DNA from: Paenibacillus pasadenensis DSM 19293
GTDB lineage: Bacteria; Bacillota; Bacilli; Paenibacillales; Paenibacillaceae
NCBI RefSeq assembly: GCF_000422485.1
Contig: NZ_KE383848.1
Location: 258,581 to 322,580, forward strand
Reading direction: 5' to 3'
DNA length: 64,000 bases
The notes under the pieces: model-generated
Told to the model about the DNA's origin: nothing
The model's database searches: none
The model's input: the letters and a program-made list of their open reading frames with translations, nothing else
Program-made: the position numbers and the translations under genes
In this document: positions 24,508 through 32,671 of the stretch, one piece after another
Layout: each line of letters opens with the position of its first letter
How positions within the stretch are numbered: position 1 is the first letter of the stretch

Positions 24508-27258
24508 ATGAAGAAAAGTTTATCCCTGGTCGTTACTGGCGCACTCGTAACTTCCGTATTCGCAAGCTCCGCTTTCGCGGCTGAACTGTCCCCACAACAG
24601 AAATTCGACGCTCTGAAGCAAGCGGGCATCCTGACGGGCTATCCGGACGGAACGGCCGGCCTGACGAAGAACATCACGCGCGCTGAGTTCTCCAAAGTCC
24701 TCGTTCTGCTCAACGGCCTGACGGAAGACGCCGCTGCAGCCAACTACAAGGACGTAGCAGCAACTCACTGGGCGAAAGGCTTCATCGGCGCTGGCACGAA
24801 AGCTGGCTACCTGAACGGCCTTGGCAACAACCTGTTCGGACCTTCCCAGTCCCTGACGGTTGAGCAAGTAGCCAAAACGCTCGTTATCGCAGCAGGCCTG
24901 ACGCCTAAAGCGGACGCAGCTGTTTCCGGCGCGGTAAGCGCTTGGGCAAAAGGCTACGTAGCAGCTGCTATCGAAGCCGGCCTGATCGATTCCGCCGCTT
25001 CTTACAAAGTAGCCGCTACTCGCGGTCAAGTCGTTGAAGCAATCTACGACCTTTCGGATGCAGCTGTATCCGTCAAGTCCGCTGTTGCTGTCGACGCTAC
25101 GAACATCGAGGTTACTTTCTCCGACAACCAAGTCGTGAAGCAAACGCTGACGACTCCACTGGAAGTTGGCAAAGAAACGACGGTTTCCGTTTCCTACAAC
25201 GGCAAATCCTACGATGTGAAAGTGACGCTTCAAGCAGTTAAAGCAACGGAAGCGGCTCAATCCGGCGCCAAAGCAATCACGGTTAAATTCAACCGCGTGC
25301 TGACGGCTACGGAAAAAACGTATCTGGATGGCGGCTACACGCTGAAATCCAACCTGTCCACGTTCCCTGTGACGGCTAAATACGCTGACGACAACAAATC
25401 CGTTGTTCTGTCCGCTGTATATCTGCCGGTAGGCGACTACACGCTGACGGTAAAAGGCACGGACGCTCCGTTCGCGGTTAAAGTTGCTGCAAGCGTAACT
25501 TCCTCGATCGAAGTAACGTCCCCTGCTCTTCAACTGGCTGACAATGTCGATCTCGGCGTTAAAGTCTACAACCAGTTCAAAGAGGATGTAACGGCTACGA
25601 CTAGCACTTACATCACGGCTGTAAACACGACGAAGACGAATGCTGCTCTTACGGTTACAGGCGGCAAGGTCAACCTTAAGACGGCTGGAGCTGCTTCTGG
25701 CGATAAAGTCCTCGTGACGGCATTTGTCCCAGCTACGGGTCTTAGCACGAACAAAACCATTCCGGTCGTAACGGGCTCGACGGCCACTGTCCTGGAACTG
25801 GGCGAAGTTCAGCCGCTGGCTGGCAAAGCTCGTATCTCCGCTGGCGAAACGGGTCTTATCGTTCCGCTGACTCTGAAAGATGCAAGCGGTCAAGCGCTGA
25901 CGCTCACGGCTGGCGATATCGACTTTAAAGCCGGCGTTGCAGCTGATACGTACACGAGCTGGAAAGAAAAAGACGGTCTGATCTTCTACAACAGCGACAA
26001 CCGTGTTGTTGAGAAAATTACCGTGGACAGCAAAGGCGTTCTGAAATTCACAGCTAAAGCTGCCGGCTCCACGACGCTGACGGTTAGCAACCCGAGCGCC
26101 GGTCTTGCTAAGTCCATCGTTATCACCGTTGCAGGCAACTCGGTTGTGAAAGATATTCAACTGGGTGCACCAAGCTCGCTGGTCGTAGCCGGTGAAGAAG
26201 TGGTCTTCCCGTTCGTAGCTACCGATATCTTCGGTCAAGAAGTTAAAGGTACGGCTCTGAGCACGGACCAAATCGACATCTCCGGTGCAAACATTGCTGA
26301 AGGATACCCTAAGGTGAACGCTAAGGGCGAGCTCGTCCTGAAGTTCACGAAAGATGGCTACTCCTACCTGGTTGCTCGTGGCAAAGTCGCTACCTCCGTA
26401 CCTTCTACGCTTGGCGTGACGGTTCAAAAAGCTTCTAATGTCGTAGGCGTAAACGGCATTAAAGATGTCGTAACGACGCTGGAAGACAATGCTACGGTTA
26501 CGCTGAAAGGCGATAACATCGTACTGGTTGATAACTATGGACGTACGAAGACGGCAACAGCTGCAGAAGCAGCCTATGATGTTGTCCTCTCCGAACAATC
26601 CGAAGCGAACCTGCTGAGCTACAACAAAGCAACAGGCGAACTGAAAGCCGCTAACGGCAAATCCGGTTCGGCAAAAGTGACGATCTCTTCTGGATCCGCT
26701 GAAGTATACACCTTCACGGTAACGGTTGTTGATTCCGCTGACGTCAAATCCTTCTCGATCGATTCGATCGGTGCAGCATTTGCAGCTAAGACGGCTGGAG
26801 CTTACTCCAAGACGATCAAACTGTCGGGTAAAACGGCTTCCGGCGAAGCAGTCGCACTGGCTAAAGCTTCTGCTGACTTCGTAACCAGCTCCGAGCCTAC
26901 TGTGCTGAAAGTTGAGTCTGACTTTGCACTTACAGGTCAAAAAGCGGGTAAATCGACGGTTACTGCATATGTGGGCAACACAGCTGTAGCAACGCAAGAA
27001 GTGACTGTTTCCGAAGATGCTCCAGTGGCTAAAGAAGTAACGCTGAAGCAAAACGGCAACAAAATCACGGCTACGGTTAAAGACCAATATGGCATCGCGA
27101 TCAGCCCAATCGGATACTTCTCCTCCTCGACGCCTTCGCTGGTAACGGTTGATCAAGCTGGCAACCTGTCCCCAGTCGCTGGTAAAAAAGGAACGGCTGT
27201 TATCACGTACACGACGAGCAACAACGTGTCCGGTACGATCACGGTTGAAATCGGCTAA
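24508..27258 (+). CDS. Probable major S-layer protein with N-terminal SLH domains
   Basis: The 916-residue exported protein has a signal peptide (MKKSLSLVVTGALVTSVFA, cleavage after AFA). Three N-terminal SLH repeats follow (about residues 27-190), with motif positions ITRAEF, LTVEQV and ATRGQV. The rest is Ig-like beta domains rich in Val, Thr, Ala and Lys with almost no Cys. Codon choice is strongly restricted and differs from neighbouring genes, as expected for a very highly expressed gene. This, with the long leader and strong terminator, is why I call it the main S-layer subunit. ATG 24508 follows GAGGAGGAG; a second in-frame start exists at 24430. SLH domains should anchor it to the CsaB-pyruvylated polymer. 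Confidence 0.9.
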   Translation: MKKSLSLVVTGALVTSVFASSAFAAELSPQQKFDALKQAGILTGYPDGTAGLTKNITRAEFSKVLVLLNGLTEDAAAANYKDVAATHWAKGFIGAGTKAGYLNGLGNNLFGPSQSLTVEQVAKTLVIAAGLTPKADAAVSGAVSAWAKGYVAAAIEAGLIDSAASYKVAATRGQVVEAIYDLSDAAVSVKSAVAVDATNIEVTFSDNQVVKQTLTTPLEVGKETTVSVSYNGKSYDVKVTLQAVKATEAAQSGAKAITVKFNRVLTATEKTYLDGGYTLKSNLSTFPVTAKYADDNKSVVLSAVYLPVGDYTLTVKGTDAPFAVKVAASVTSSIEVTSPALQLADNVDLGVKVYNQFKEDVTATTSTYITAVNTTKTNAALTVTGGKVNLKTAGAASGDKVLVTAFVPATGLSTNKTIPVVTGSTATVLELGEVQPLAGKARISAGETGLIVPLTLKDASGQALTLTAGDIDFKAGVAADTYTSWKEKDGLIFYNSDNRVVEKITVDSKGVLKFTAKAAGSTTLTVSNPSAGLAKSIVITVAGNSVVKDIQLGAPSSLVVAGEEVVFPFVATDIFGQEVKGTALSTDQIDISGANIAEGYPKVNAKGELVLKFTKDGYSYLVARGKVATSVPSTLGVTVQKASNVVGVNGIKDVVTTLEDNATVTLKGDNIVLVDNYGRTKTATAAEAAYDVVLSEQSEANLLSYNKATGELKAANGKSGSAKVTISSGSAEVYTFTVTVVDSADVKSFSIDSIGAAFAAKTAGAYSKTIKLSGKTASGEAVALAKASADFVTSSEPTVLKVESDFALTGQKAGKSTVTAYVGNTAVATQEVTVSEDAPVAKEVTLKQNGNKITATVKDQYGIAISPIGYFSSSTPSLVTVDQAGNLSPVAGKKGTAVITYTTSNNVSGTITVEIG

Positions 27259-27275
27259 TCTAAGGCCTCATCCCC

Positions 27276-27312
27276 AAAGAGCAAGCAGGATTCCCTGCTT
27301 GCTCTTTTTTTG
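27276..27312 (+). terminator. Terminator after the S-layer gene
   Basis: A 14-bp stem (27276-27289 with 27294-27307) is followed by seven or more T residues. Confidence 0.92.
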
Positions 27313-27405
27313 TTGCACAAAAGTTGGAGCAAGCGGTAAATAACAGAAACAAAGGAGACTCTCTCTGCGTCTAAATGCTATATGGATTCAGGAGGGTATG
27401 ACGAC

Positions 27406-29943
27406 GTGAAGCATAACTGGATGAAAAGCGGATTGACCGCATTGACTGCAGCAGGCTTGCTGCTGGGCGGTACGATAGCGGAAAGCGGAATGCAAGTAGC
27501 CTATGCAGCGAAGAGCGTTACGCTGTCGGGACAAGCAGTTGGCTTGACGGGAGGCTCGCTGAGCATAAGGGACGCCCATTTCCTCATGCAGGACAAGGGT
27601 AAAGTGTTAGCCTATACGGTCGTGATCACGAATAAAAGCTCGAAATCTATGGATCTGCTGGATTACTGGATTCGTGTAAAATCCAAGTCAGGCAAGTCTT
27701 TCAAGGCTACGGTCGTTGAAGGAGACAAGGAGAAGACATCCGTTCCTGCCAACAGTACGCAATATATGACTTATTATGCGGTCGTCGATTCAGCGACCAA
27801 GCTTACGGATCTATCCTTTGACATCATCAAGTGGGATTTCTCTTCCTCCAACTATGAAAAAAGACTGGGCACGATTTCATATCCTTCCCAAGGCACCGAC
27901 AGGATCGCAGCCTTTCAGCCAGGCGTCATGCTATACGGCAGCGGCAAGCTCAAAGGAGCGGTCAAGCAAGCCTACATATCCAAAGACAAGGACAATGGCT
28001 ATGTCACCGTCAATTACTTGCTTGAGAATGTAGGACAACAAGTGATTGACTTATCCAAGCTGACGTTCAACATTCAGACGGAAAGCCTTTCGGTCTATAA
28101 CGTTTCATCTCCCAGCCTGGAAACGATGACGATCCAGCCGAGAGAGAGGAAAATCATTACGCTTCGTTCGACGCTTCCTTTAGCTGTCGTCGCAAAGCCG
28201 CTGACTCTCGTTCCTTCCTTCAATGACGAGGCGACAAAGCTCAAGCTCCCGACAGGCGTCTTTCAATTGCCGGCGTTGAAAGTGCAGTCCGCTTCGACTG
28301 CGGGTCAGCCTCGGAGCATCTATTTAGAGGGACAGCCGGTCACGACGAAAGCCGGAAACGCCATCATCAGCCAAGATGCCGAGGGACAGTCCGTGTCGCT
28401 TGAGTTTTCGCTCACCAACACGGGATCGACTGCAGTCGCAGCGGGGGCCTTCGATTTCTATCTTGTGACTGGCAACGGCAAGAGCTATGCTTTGACTTAT
28501 GCCAAAGAAGAAAACGCGAGCCTGCTGCCAGGGATCGGCAAGTCGTTGGCGCTGACGGGGACGCTGCCTGCGGAAGCAAGTCTGACTGGCGCCGAGCTGG
28601 TCATGAAATCGTTGGCGACGGATAAAGAAAAGTCGTATGTCATTGCCTCCTATGCCGTCGAAGCCGCCTCCTTGGAAGGCGGACTGGGAACTGCGTTCAG
28701 CTATAAGGATTACAGCATCCAATTGAAAACCGTGACTCGAACTTCCGGAGTCGAGCAGGACAAGCTGGTCGCTGGCATCGCCATTACGAACAACAGCAAG
28801 GTTGCGAAGCAGATTCCAGCCCTCGGAGGCTACTTTATGGTCAACGGCGTCAAGATCGGAACCGAGCAGAAAGCGATCGGTCTGGATTCTACGCTTGTAC
28901 TCGCTCCCGGATCCAGCTACGAGGCTGTCGTGGCCGCAGATATTCCGTACAGTACGTCCATCAGTCAAATCGCCTTTGTCGCTACGGAATCAGCCGCGGA
29001 CAAGCCAGGCAAGATGCTGTATCAATTTACGGGACAGCAACTGTCGGAGATCCCGGTTATCGGCAATCTCACGGACTACGTCATCTCTGGAAGCGGGCAA
29101 AAAGCGACGATCAAGCTTAAACGCAATGCCGTTTATAAAGGCGTAGGCACTCAAACCTTCTATGCGGAGTTCGAGGGAATCAATCAGGAACCGCGAGCAA
29201 CCGCGATCGCCAAGCTGGGCGGGTACCTGGTCGATAAAAACGGCTTGATCGTACCGGTCCAGTACGCCGAAGTCAAAGAGCGGATTAGTTCGGGAGGCAA
29301 GGCACTCGTCTCCGCATGGTCTGCCCTTCCGCGCGCCTTTGACGCTAGCGATTACAAGCTTGTCATCGGACAGGCGATCGGTACGGAGCCCGCCGCTCCA
29401 CCTGCAGGGGAGAATGGAGGTTCGGGAACGGGCACGAACGCAGGCTCGGTCACCTCTCCGCTTCTGGTCAAGCCGGTTTCGTTCCAGCTCGGACAGACGA
29501 ACGAGAGTGTGGCGGATCAAGTAAAAGAACTGAAAGTTGGCGGCTTCGGATTGTCGCTGGCTAAGACGAGTGCTTTCTATGATGTCAAAGATATGTACAA
29601 CGTCGCCGGACTTAAACTGGAGACCGTCTACTCGCTCGGACGAGATGCAACTTATGAGGCCATCGCCGGAACGCATAAAATCAAAGTCGAATTTGTCAAT
29701 CAGGACACCAATCAGCTCACTTATTCCAAAACGTTTGACCTTGCTGCGGCTTTGGAAGGGTCCCAAGACGAAGTACTGAAAGAGGGTACGGACATTCCTC
29801 TCAAAATATTGTTCAATGATCCGGAGATTCAAAACAAAGTCCGCACCAATAGCAAATTCAAGCTTAATATTTATGATGTTTTCCAGGGATCGTCGATTCT
29901 GATTGCTTCCCAGGAAATGAACTGGTTCTTGATCAACAATTAA
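27406..29943 (+). CDS. Secreted multi-module protein of unknown function
   Basis: The 845-residue protein has a signal peptide (GLTALTAAGLLLGGTI core, cleavage near AYA-AK). I see about five degenerate modules of 100-140 residues. Each has a strand resembling V-I(T/L)N-S/G-x(3)-DLL followed by an aromatic Y/F-x-V-x-S-x-G-K strand, like DUF4352-type Ig folds (FxVxN patterns). A Gly/Thr/Asn linker near residue 670 separates a C-terminal domain ending without anchor, SLH or LPXTG. The GTG at 27406 has GGAGGG nine bases upstream. It lies directly after the S-layer gene but behind its terminator. I do not recognise a named family. Confidence 0.8.
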   Translation: MKHNWMKSGLTALTAAGLLLGGTIAESGMQVAYAAKSVTLSGQAVGLTGGSLSIRDAHFLMQDKGKVLAYTVVITNKSSKSMDLLDYWIRVKSKSGKSFKATVVEGDKEKTSVPANSTQYMTYYAVVDSATKLTDLSFDIIKWDFSSSNYEKRLGTISYPSQGTDRIAAFQPGVMLYGSGKLKGAVKQAYISKDKDNGYVTVNYLLENVGQQVIDLSKLTFNIQTESLSVYNVSSPSLETMTIQPRERKIITLRSTLPLAVVAKPLTLVPSFNDEATKLKLPTGVFQLPALKVQSASTAGQPRSIYLEGQPVTTKAGNAIISQDAEGQSVSLEFSLTNTGSTAVAAGAFDFYLVTGNGKSYALTYAKEENASLLPGIGKSLALTGTLPAEASLTGAELVMKSLATDKEKSYVIASYAVEAASLEGGLGTAFSYKDYSIQLKTVTRTSGVEQDKLVAGIAITNNSKVAKQIPALGGYFMVNGVKIGTEQKAIGLDSTLVLAPGSSYEAVVAADIPYSTSISQIAFVATESAADKPGKMLYQFTGQQLSEIPVIGNLTDYVISGSGQKATIKLKRNAVYKGVGTQTFYAEFEGINQEPRATAIAKLGGYLVDKNGLIVPVQYAEVKERISSGGKALVSAWSALPRAFDASDYKLVIGQAIGTEPAAPPAGENGGSGTGTNAGSVTSPLLVKPVSFQLGQTNESVADQVKELKVGGFGLSLAKTSAFYDVKDMYNVAGLKLETVYSLGRDATYEAIAGTHKIKVEFVNQDTNQLTYSKTFDLAAALEGSQDEVLKEGTDIPLKILFNDPEIQNKVRTNSKFKLNIYDVFQGSSILIASQEMNWFLINN

Positions 29944-29961
29944 TGATTTGAGCGAAGCCGA

Positions 29962-29990
29962 AAAAGCCGTGCCTGAGCGCGCGGCTTTTC
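29962..29990 (+). terminator. Terminator after the multi-module protein gene
   Basis: AAAAGCCG (29962-29969) pairs with CGGCTTTT (29982-29989). Confidence 0.7.
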
Positions 29991-30078
29991 TGCTTGATTC
30001 CATCGGGCTCATAGACAATTCGACAGCCTTTTAGTAGAGTCGGGATATTGGCGGAGTCTGGTTTAGGAGGAGATTACA

Positions 30079-30681
30079 TTGAAAAGAAGAACACAGGCAA
30101 CAGCAGCGCTCGCATTGGCCGCAGCGATTGGAGTCGGTACCCAGTGGCAAGCCATTCTCAAGACGTGGAACGGAGAGGCCTTTGCCGCCTCTTCGAGCAC
30201 CTCCGCCTCGGTCGGCACTGTGCCGGGCACGGCGGACGATCCGGTCGTCACCAAGAGCTATGTCGATCAAAAGATCGCCGAAGCGCTTAAGGGAGGAGCG
30301 ACAGCTCCGACCAGCACGCCGTCGCCGTCACCGTCGCAGGCGCCGTCCTCGGCTCCGACGGCGACGCCGGGCGCAGGCGGAGGAAGCTCCGACGAAGGCG
30401 GCGTCAAGGTCATCAACGTGCCGCTGGGCAAAACGCTGATCGCTGCCGACGGTACGGAGGTCGTCGTGCGGGGCGGCAAGGCGGTTGCCTATAGCCCGGA
30501 CAGCAACGGCATCGCCGACGTCACGGCGGGCATCGACATCAAGTCCGGCTCGAGCGTGCCGCAAAACCATCTGATCCTGTTTCCTCGGGGCGGGAGGGGC
30601 GTAGGCTCGGCGGACGGCATGAAAGTCGGCCTGACCGTCATGGTGCGCGGGGCTTATGAGATCAAGACGATCGAGAAGTAA
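30079..30681 (+). CDS. Secreted hypothetical protein with Pro/Ser/Thr linker
   Basis: The 200-residue product has a signal-peptide-like start (MKRRTQATAALALAAAIG). A segment GTADDPVVTKSYVDQKI follows, then a Thr/Pro/Ser linker (about residues 75-100) and a C-terminal domain of about 95 residues (VPLGKTLIAADGTEVVVRGG to VMVRGAYEIK). This layout occurs in uncharacterised proteins of spore-forming Bacillota. No catalytic motif is seen. The TTG start at 30079 has AGGAGGAG upstream. GC content rises sharply compared with the gene before it. Confidence 0.75.
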   Translation: MKRRTQATAALALAAAIGVGTQWQAILKTWNGEAFAASSSTSASVGTVPGTADDPVVTKSYVDQKIAEALKGGATAPTSTPSPSPSQAPSSAPTATPGAGGGSSDEGGVKVINVPLGKTLIAADGTEVVVRGGKAVAYSPDSNGIADVTAGIDIKSGSSVPQNHLILFPRGGRGVGSADGMKVGLTVMVRGAYEIKTIEK

Positions 30682-30794
30682 GCGGGGATATTTTTCCCGA
30701 AGTGGCAACAGGTTATACGCGTAGCGGACGCGGCGCGGCGGCAAGCTACTAGCACATCCTTATCTATCCCAATCCTTTGGAGGTGCTTGGTGCA

Positions 30795-31067
30795 ATGGCA
30801 AAGACAAACCGCGTCGTCGTCCCTGCATGCAAGGAAATGCTCAATCAGATGAAATATGAAATCGCCGGCGAGCTGGGCTTGTACTCCGCACCGGCTCCTG
30901 GCTCTGCGGATACGGAATTTGCTGGCGAGCTCGGCGCATCCGGACCGGCATCCGCTCCTGGCTCGATCCACTGGTCGTCGCTGGCGACTCGCCAAGCCGG
31001 CTCGGTCGGCGGCGAAATTACGAAACGTCTGGTCGCCAAAGCCGAGCAGTCGATGCTTGGCCTGTAA
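30795..31067 (+). CDS. Alpha/beta-type small acid-soluble spore protein with central insertion
   Basis: SASPs coat spore DNA and are degraded by GPR protease at germination. The 90-residue product keeps both conserved family regions: MLNQMKYEIAGELG, containing the GPR cleavage site, and GSVGGEITKRLVAKAEQ. Between them sit about 35 extra residues, including a second GPR-site-like motif EFAGELG followed by GASGPASAPGS and HWSSLATRQ. Typical members are 65-75 residues and have one site. ATG 30795 follows GGAGGTG. I see no clear SigG promoter. Confidence 0.93.
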   Translation: MAKTNRVVVPACKEMLNQMKYEIAGELGLYSAPAPGSADTEFAGELGASGPASAPGSIHWSSLATRQAGSVGGEITKRLVAKAEQSMLGL

Positions 31068-31085
31068 GCGGGAATTTCGGTGAGA

Positions 31086-31130
31086 GGCAAGGCGAGTTCA
31101 CGATCTGTTCACAGCTGAACCCGCCTTGCC
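31086..31130 (+). terminator. Hairpin after the SASP gene
   Basis: GGCAAGGCGAGTTCA (31086-31100) pairs with TGAACCCGCCTTGCC (31116-31130) with one mismatch. No T-run follows, so it may stabilise or weakly terminate. Confidence 0.55.
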
Positions 31131-31182
31131 GCACTTGCCGCTCGAGTCCTTAGAACCAGGATCCGGCAAGGGATTCCGTCCA

Positions 31183-31211
31183 TTGACACGATCCGACAGT
31201 TGGGCTATCAT
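31183..31211 (+). promoter_or_regulatory. SigA promoter of metK
   Basis: TTGACA (31183-31188), a 17-base spacer and TATCAT (31206-31211). Transcription should start near 31217. Confidence 0.8.
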
Positions 31212-31215
31212 AGTG

Positions 31216-31310
31216 TCCTAGAAGAGTTGTCTACCCGACCTTTTCCAATGGGAAAAGGTTGATTTTTTGTTAAGACATCATCCTTTTCTCATTCCATGGT
31301 TCTAGGAGGT
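31216..31310 (+). promoter_or_regulatory. Structured metK leader: anti-Shine-Dalgarno at the 5' end plus intrinsic terminator
   Basis: TCCTAGAA at 31216-31223 is exactly complementary to TTCTAGGA at 31300-31307, which contains the first part of the metK ribosome site (AGGAGGT, 31304-31310). Between them ACCTTTTCC (31238-31246) and GGAAAAGGT (31251-31259) form a hairpin followed by TTTTTT (31263-31268). The leader is only about 100 bases and shows no S-box core. Confidence 0.6.
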
Positions 31311-31318
31311 CGATCAGC

Positions 31319-32524
31319 TTGTCCCTTAAAGGAAGACACCTGTTTACTTCGGAATCCGTAACGGAAGGCCATCCCGATAAAATATGCGACCAGATTTCTG
31401 ACGCAGTTCTCGACGCTTTCCTTGAAGTGGATCCCCATGCCCGCGTAGCTTGCGAGGTATCCGTAGCGACCGGTCTCGTACTCGTCATCGGCGAGATCAG
31501 CAGCCGCGCGGACTATGTCGACATCTCCGCGATCGCGCGCCGCACGATCAAGGAAATCGGCTATACCCGCGCCAAGTACGGCTTCGACTCTACGACCTGC
31601 GCCGTGCTGACCTCGCTCAACGAGCAGTCGGCCGACATCGCTCAAGGCGTCAACGCCGCGATCGAGACGCGTGAGGGCAAAGACGTCCATCAGGAAAACG
31701 AAGACATCGGCGCCGGCGACCAAGGCCTCATGTTCGGCTTCGCGACGAACGAGACGCCGGAGCTGATGCCGCTGCCGATCGCGCTGTCGCACCGCATCGC
31801 CCGCCGTCTGGCGGAAGTGCGCAAGAACGGCACCCTCGACTACCTCCGTCCGGACGGCAAGACGCAAGTCACGATCGAATACGACGAGAACGGCAAGCCG
31901 GTCCGCGTCGATACGATCGTCGTCTCCACGCAGCATGACGAGAAGGCGACGTTGGAGCAGATTCAAAAGGATATCCGCGAGCATGTCATCGCTCCGGCCG
32001 TGCCGGCTGAATGGCTTGACGCAGAGACGAAATACTTCATCAATCCGACGGGCCGTTTCGTCATCGGCGGTCCTCAAGGCGATGCCGGCTTGACCGGCCG
32101 CAAAATCATCGTCGACACCTACGGCGGCTACGCTCGTCATGGCGGCGGCGCATTCTCCGGCAAGGATCCGACGAAGGTCGACCGTTCCGCCGCTTACGCA
32201 GCCCGCTATGTGGCCAAGAACATCGTTGCCGCTGGCCTGGCCGACAAGTGCGAGATCCAGCTGGCTTACGCGATCGGCGTAGCCAACCCGGTTTCGATCA
32301 ACGTCGACACCTACGGTACGGGCAAAGTGGCCGAGGAGAAGCTCGTGGAGCTCATCCGCGCCAACTTCGACCTGCGCCCGGCCGGCATCATCAAGATGCT
32401 GGACCTGCGTCGTCCGATCTACGGCAAGACCGCTGCCTACGGCCACTTCGGCCGTACGGACATCGATCTTCCGTGGGAGCGCGTGGACAAGGCTTCCCTG
32501 CTCAAGCAGGAAGCGCTGGTCTAA
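31319..32524 (+). CDS. metK: S-adenosylmethionine synthetase MetK
   Basis: MetK makes S-adenosylmethionine from methionine and ATP. The 401-residue product has the full family length and motifs: [40 protein letters not shown] and the P-loop-like [16 protein letters not shown]. The start is TTG (31319) with AGGAGGT eight bases upstream. The leader has its own promoter, a terminator-like hairpin and a possible ribosome-site-sequestering helix, suggesting feedback control. It sits among surface-protein genes with its own promoter and terminator. Confidence 0.98.
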   Translation: MSLKGRHLFTSESVTEGHPDKICDQISDAVLDAFLEVDPHARVACEVSVATGLVLVIGEISSRADYVDISAIARRTIKEIGYTRAKYGFDSTTCAVLTSLNEQSADIAQGVNAAIETREGKDVHQENEDIGAGDQGLMFGFATNETPELMPLPIALSHRIARRLAEVRKNGTLDYLRPDGKTQVTIEYDENGKPVRVDTIVVSTQHDEKATLEQIQKDIREHVIAPAVPAEWLDAETKYFINPTGRFVIGGPQGDAGLTGRKIIVDTYGGYARHGGGAFSGKDPTKVDRSAAYAARYVAKNIVAAGLADKCEIQLAYAIGVANPVSINVDTYGTGKVAEEKLVELIRANFDLRPAGIIKMLDLRRPIYGKTAAYGHFGRTDIDLPWERVDKASLLKQEALV

Positions 32525-32540
32525 GCAAGATTGCAAGCAG

Positions 32541-32577
32541 AGCCTCTGTCTCCATTTCATGGAGCAGGGGCTTTTTT
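32541..32577 (+). terminator. Terminator after metK
   Basis: AGCCTCTG-CTCCA and TGGAG-CAGGGGCT form a long imperfect stem followed by TTTTTT. Confidence 0.88.
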
Positions 32578-32671
32578 GCGTTCAGATGCTATCGCTTTCT
32601 CCATTTTTCCTAAACATTCCCTGCGCAGCGACCGACAAAGTAACTACGAATGTTCAATCGGGGAGTGGAAA

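Noticed and set aside
31212-31318. S-box (SAM-I) riboswitch before metK
   Set aside because: The leader is too short and lacks the S-box core; the observed pairing is different.
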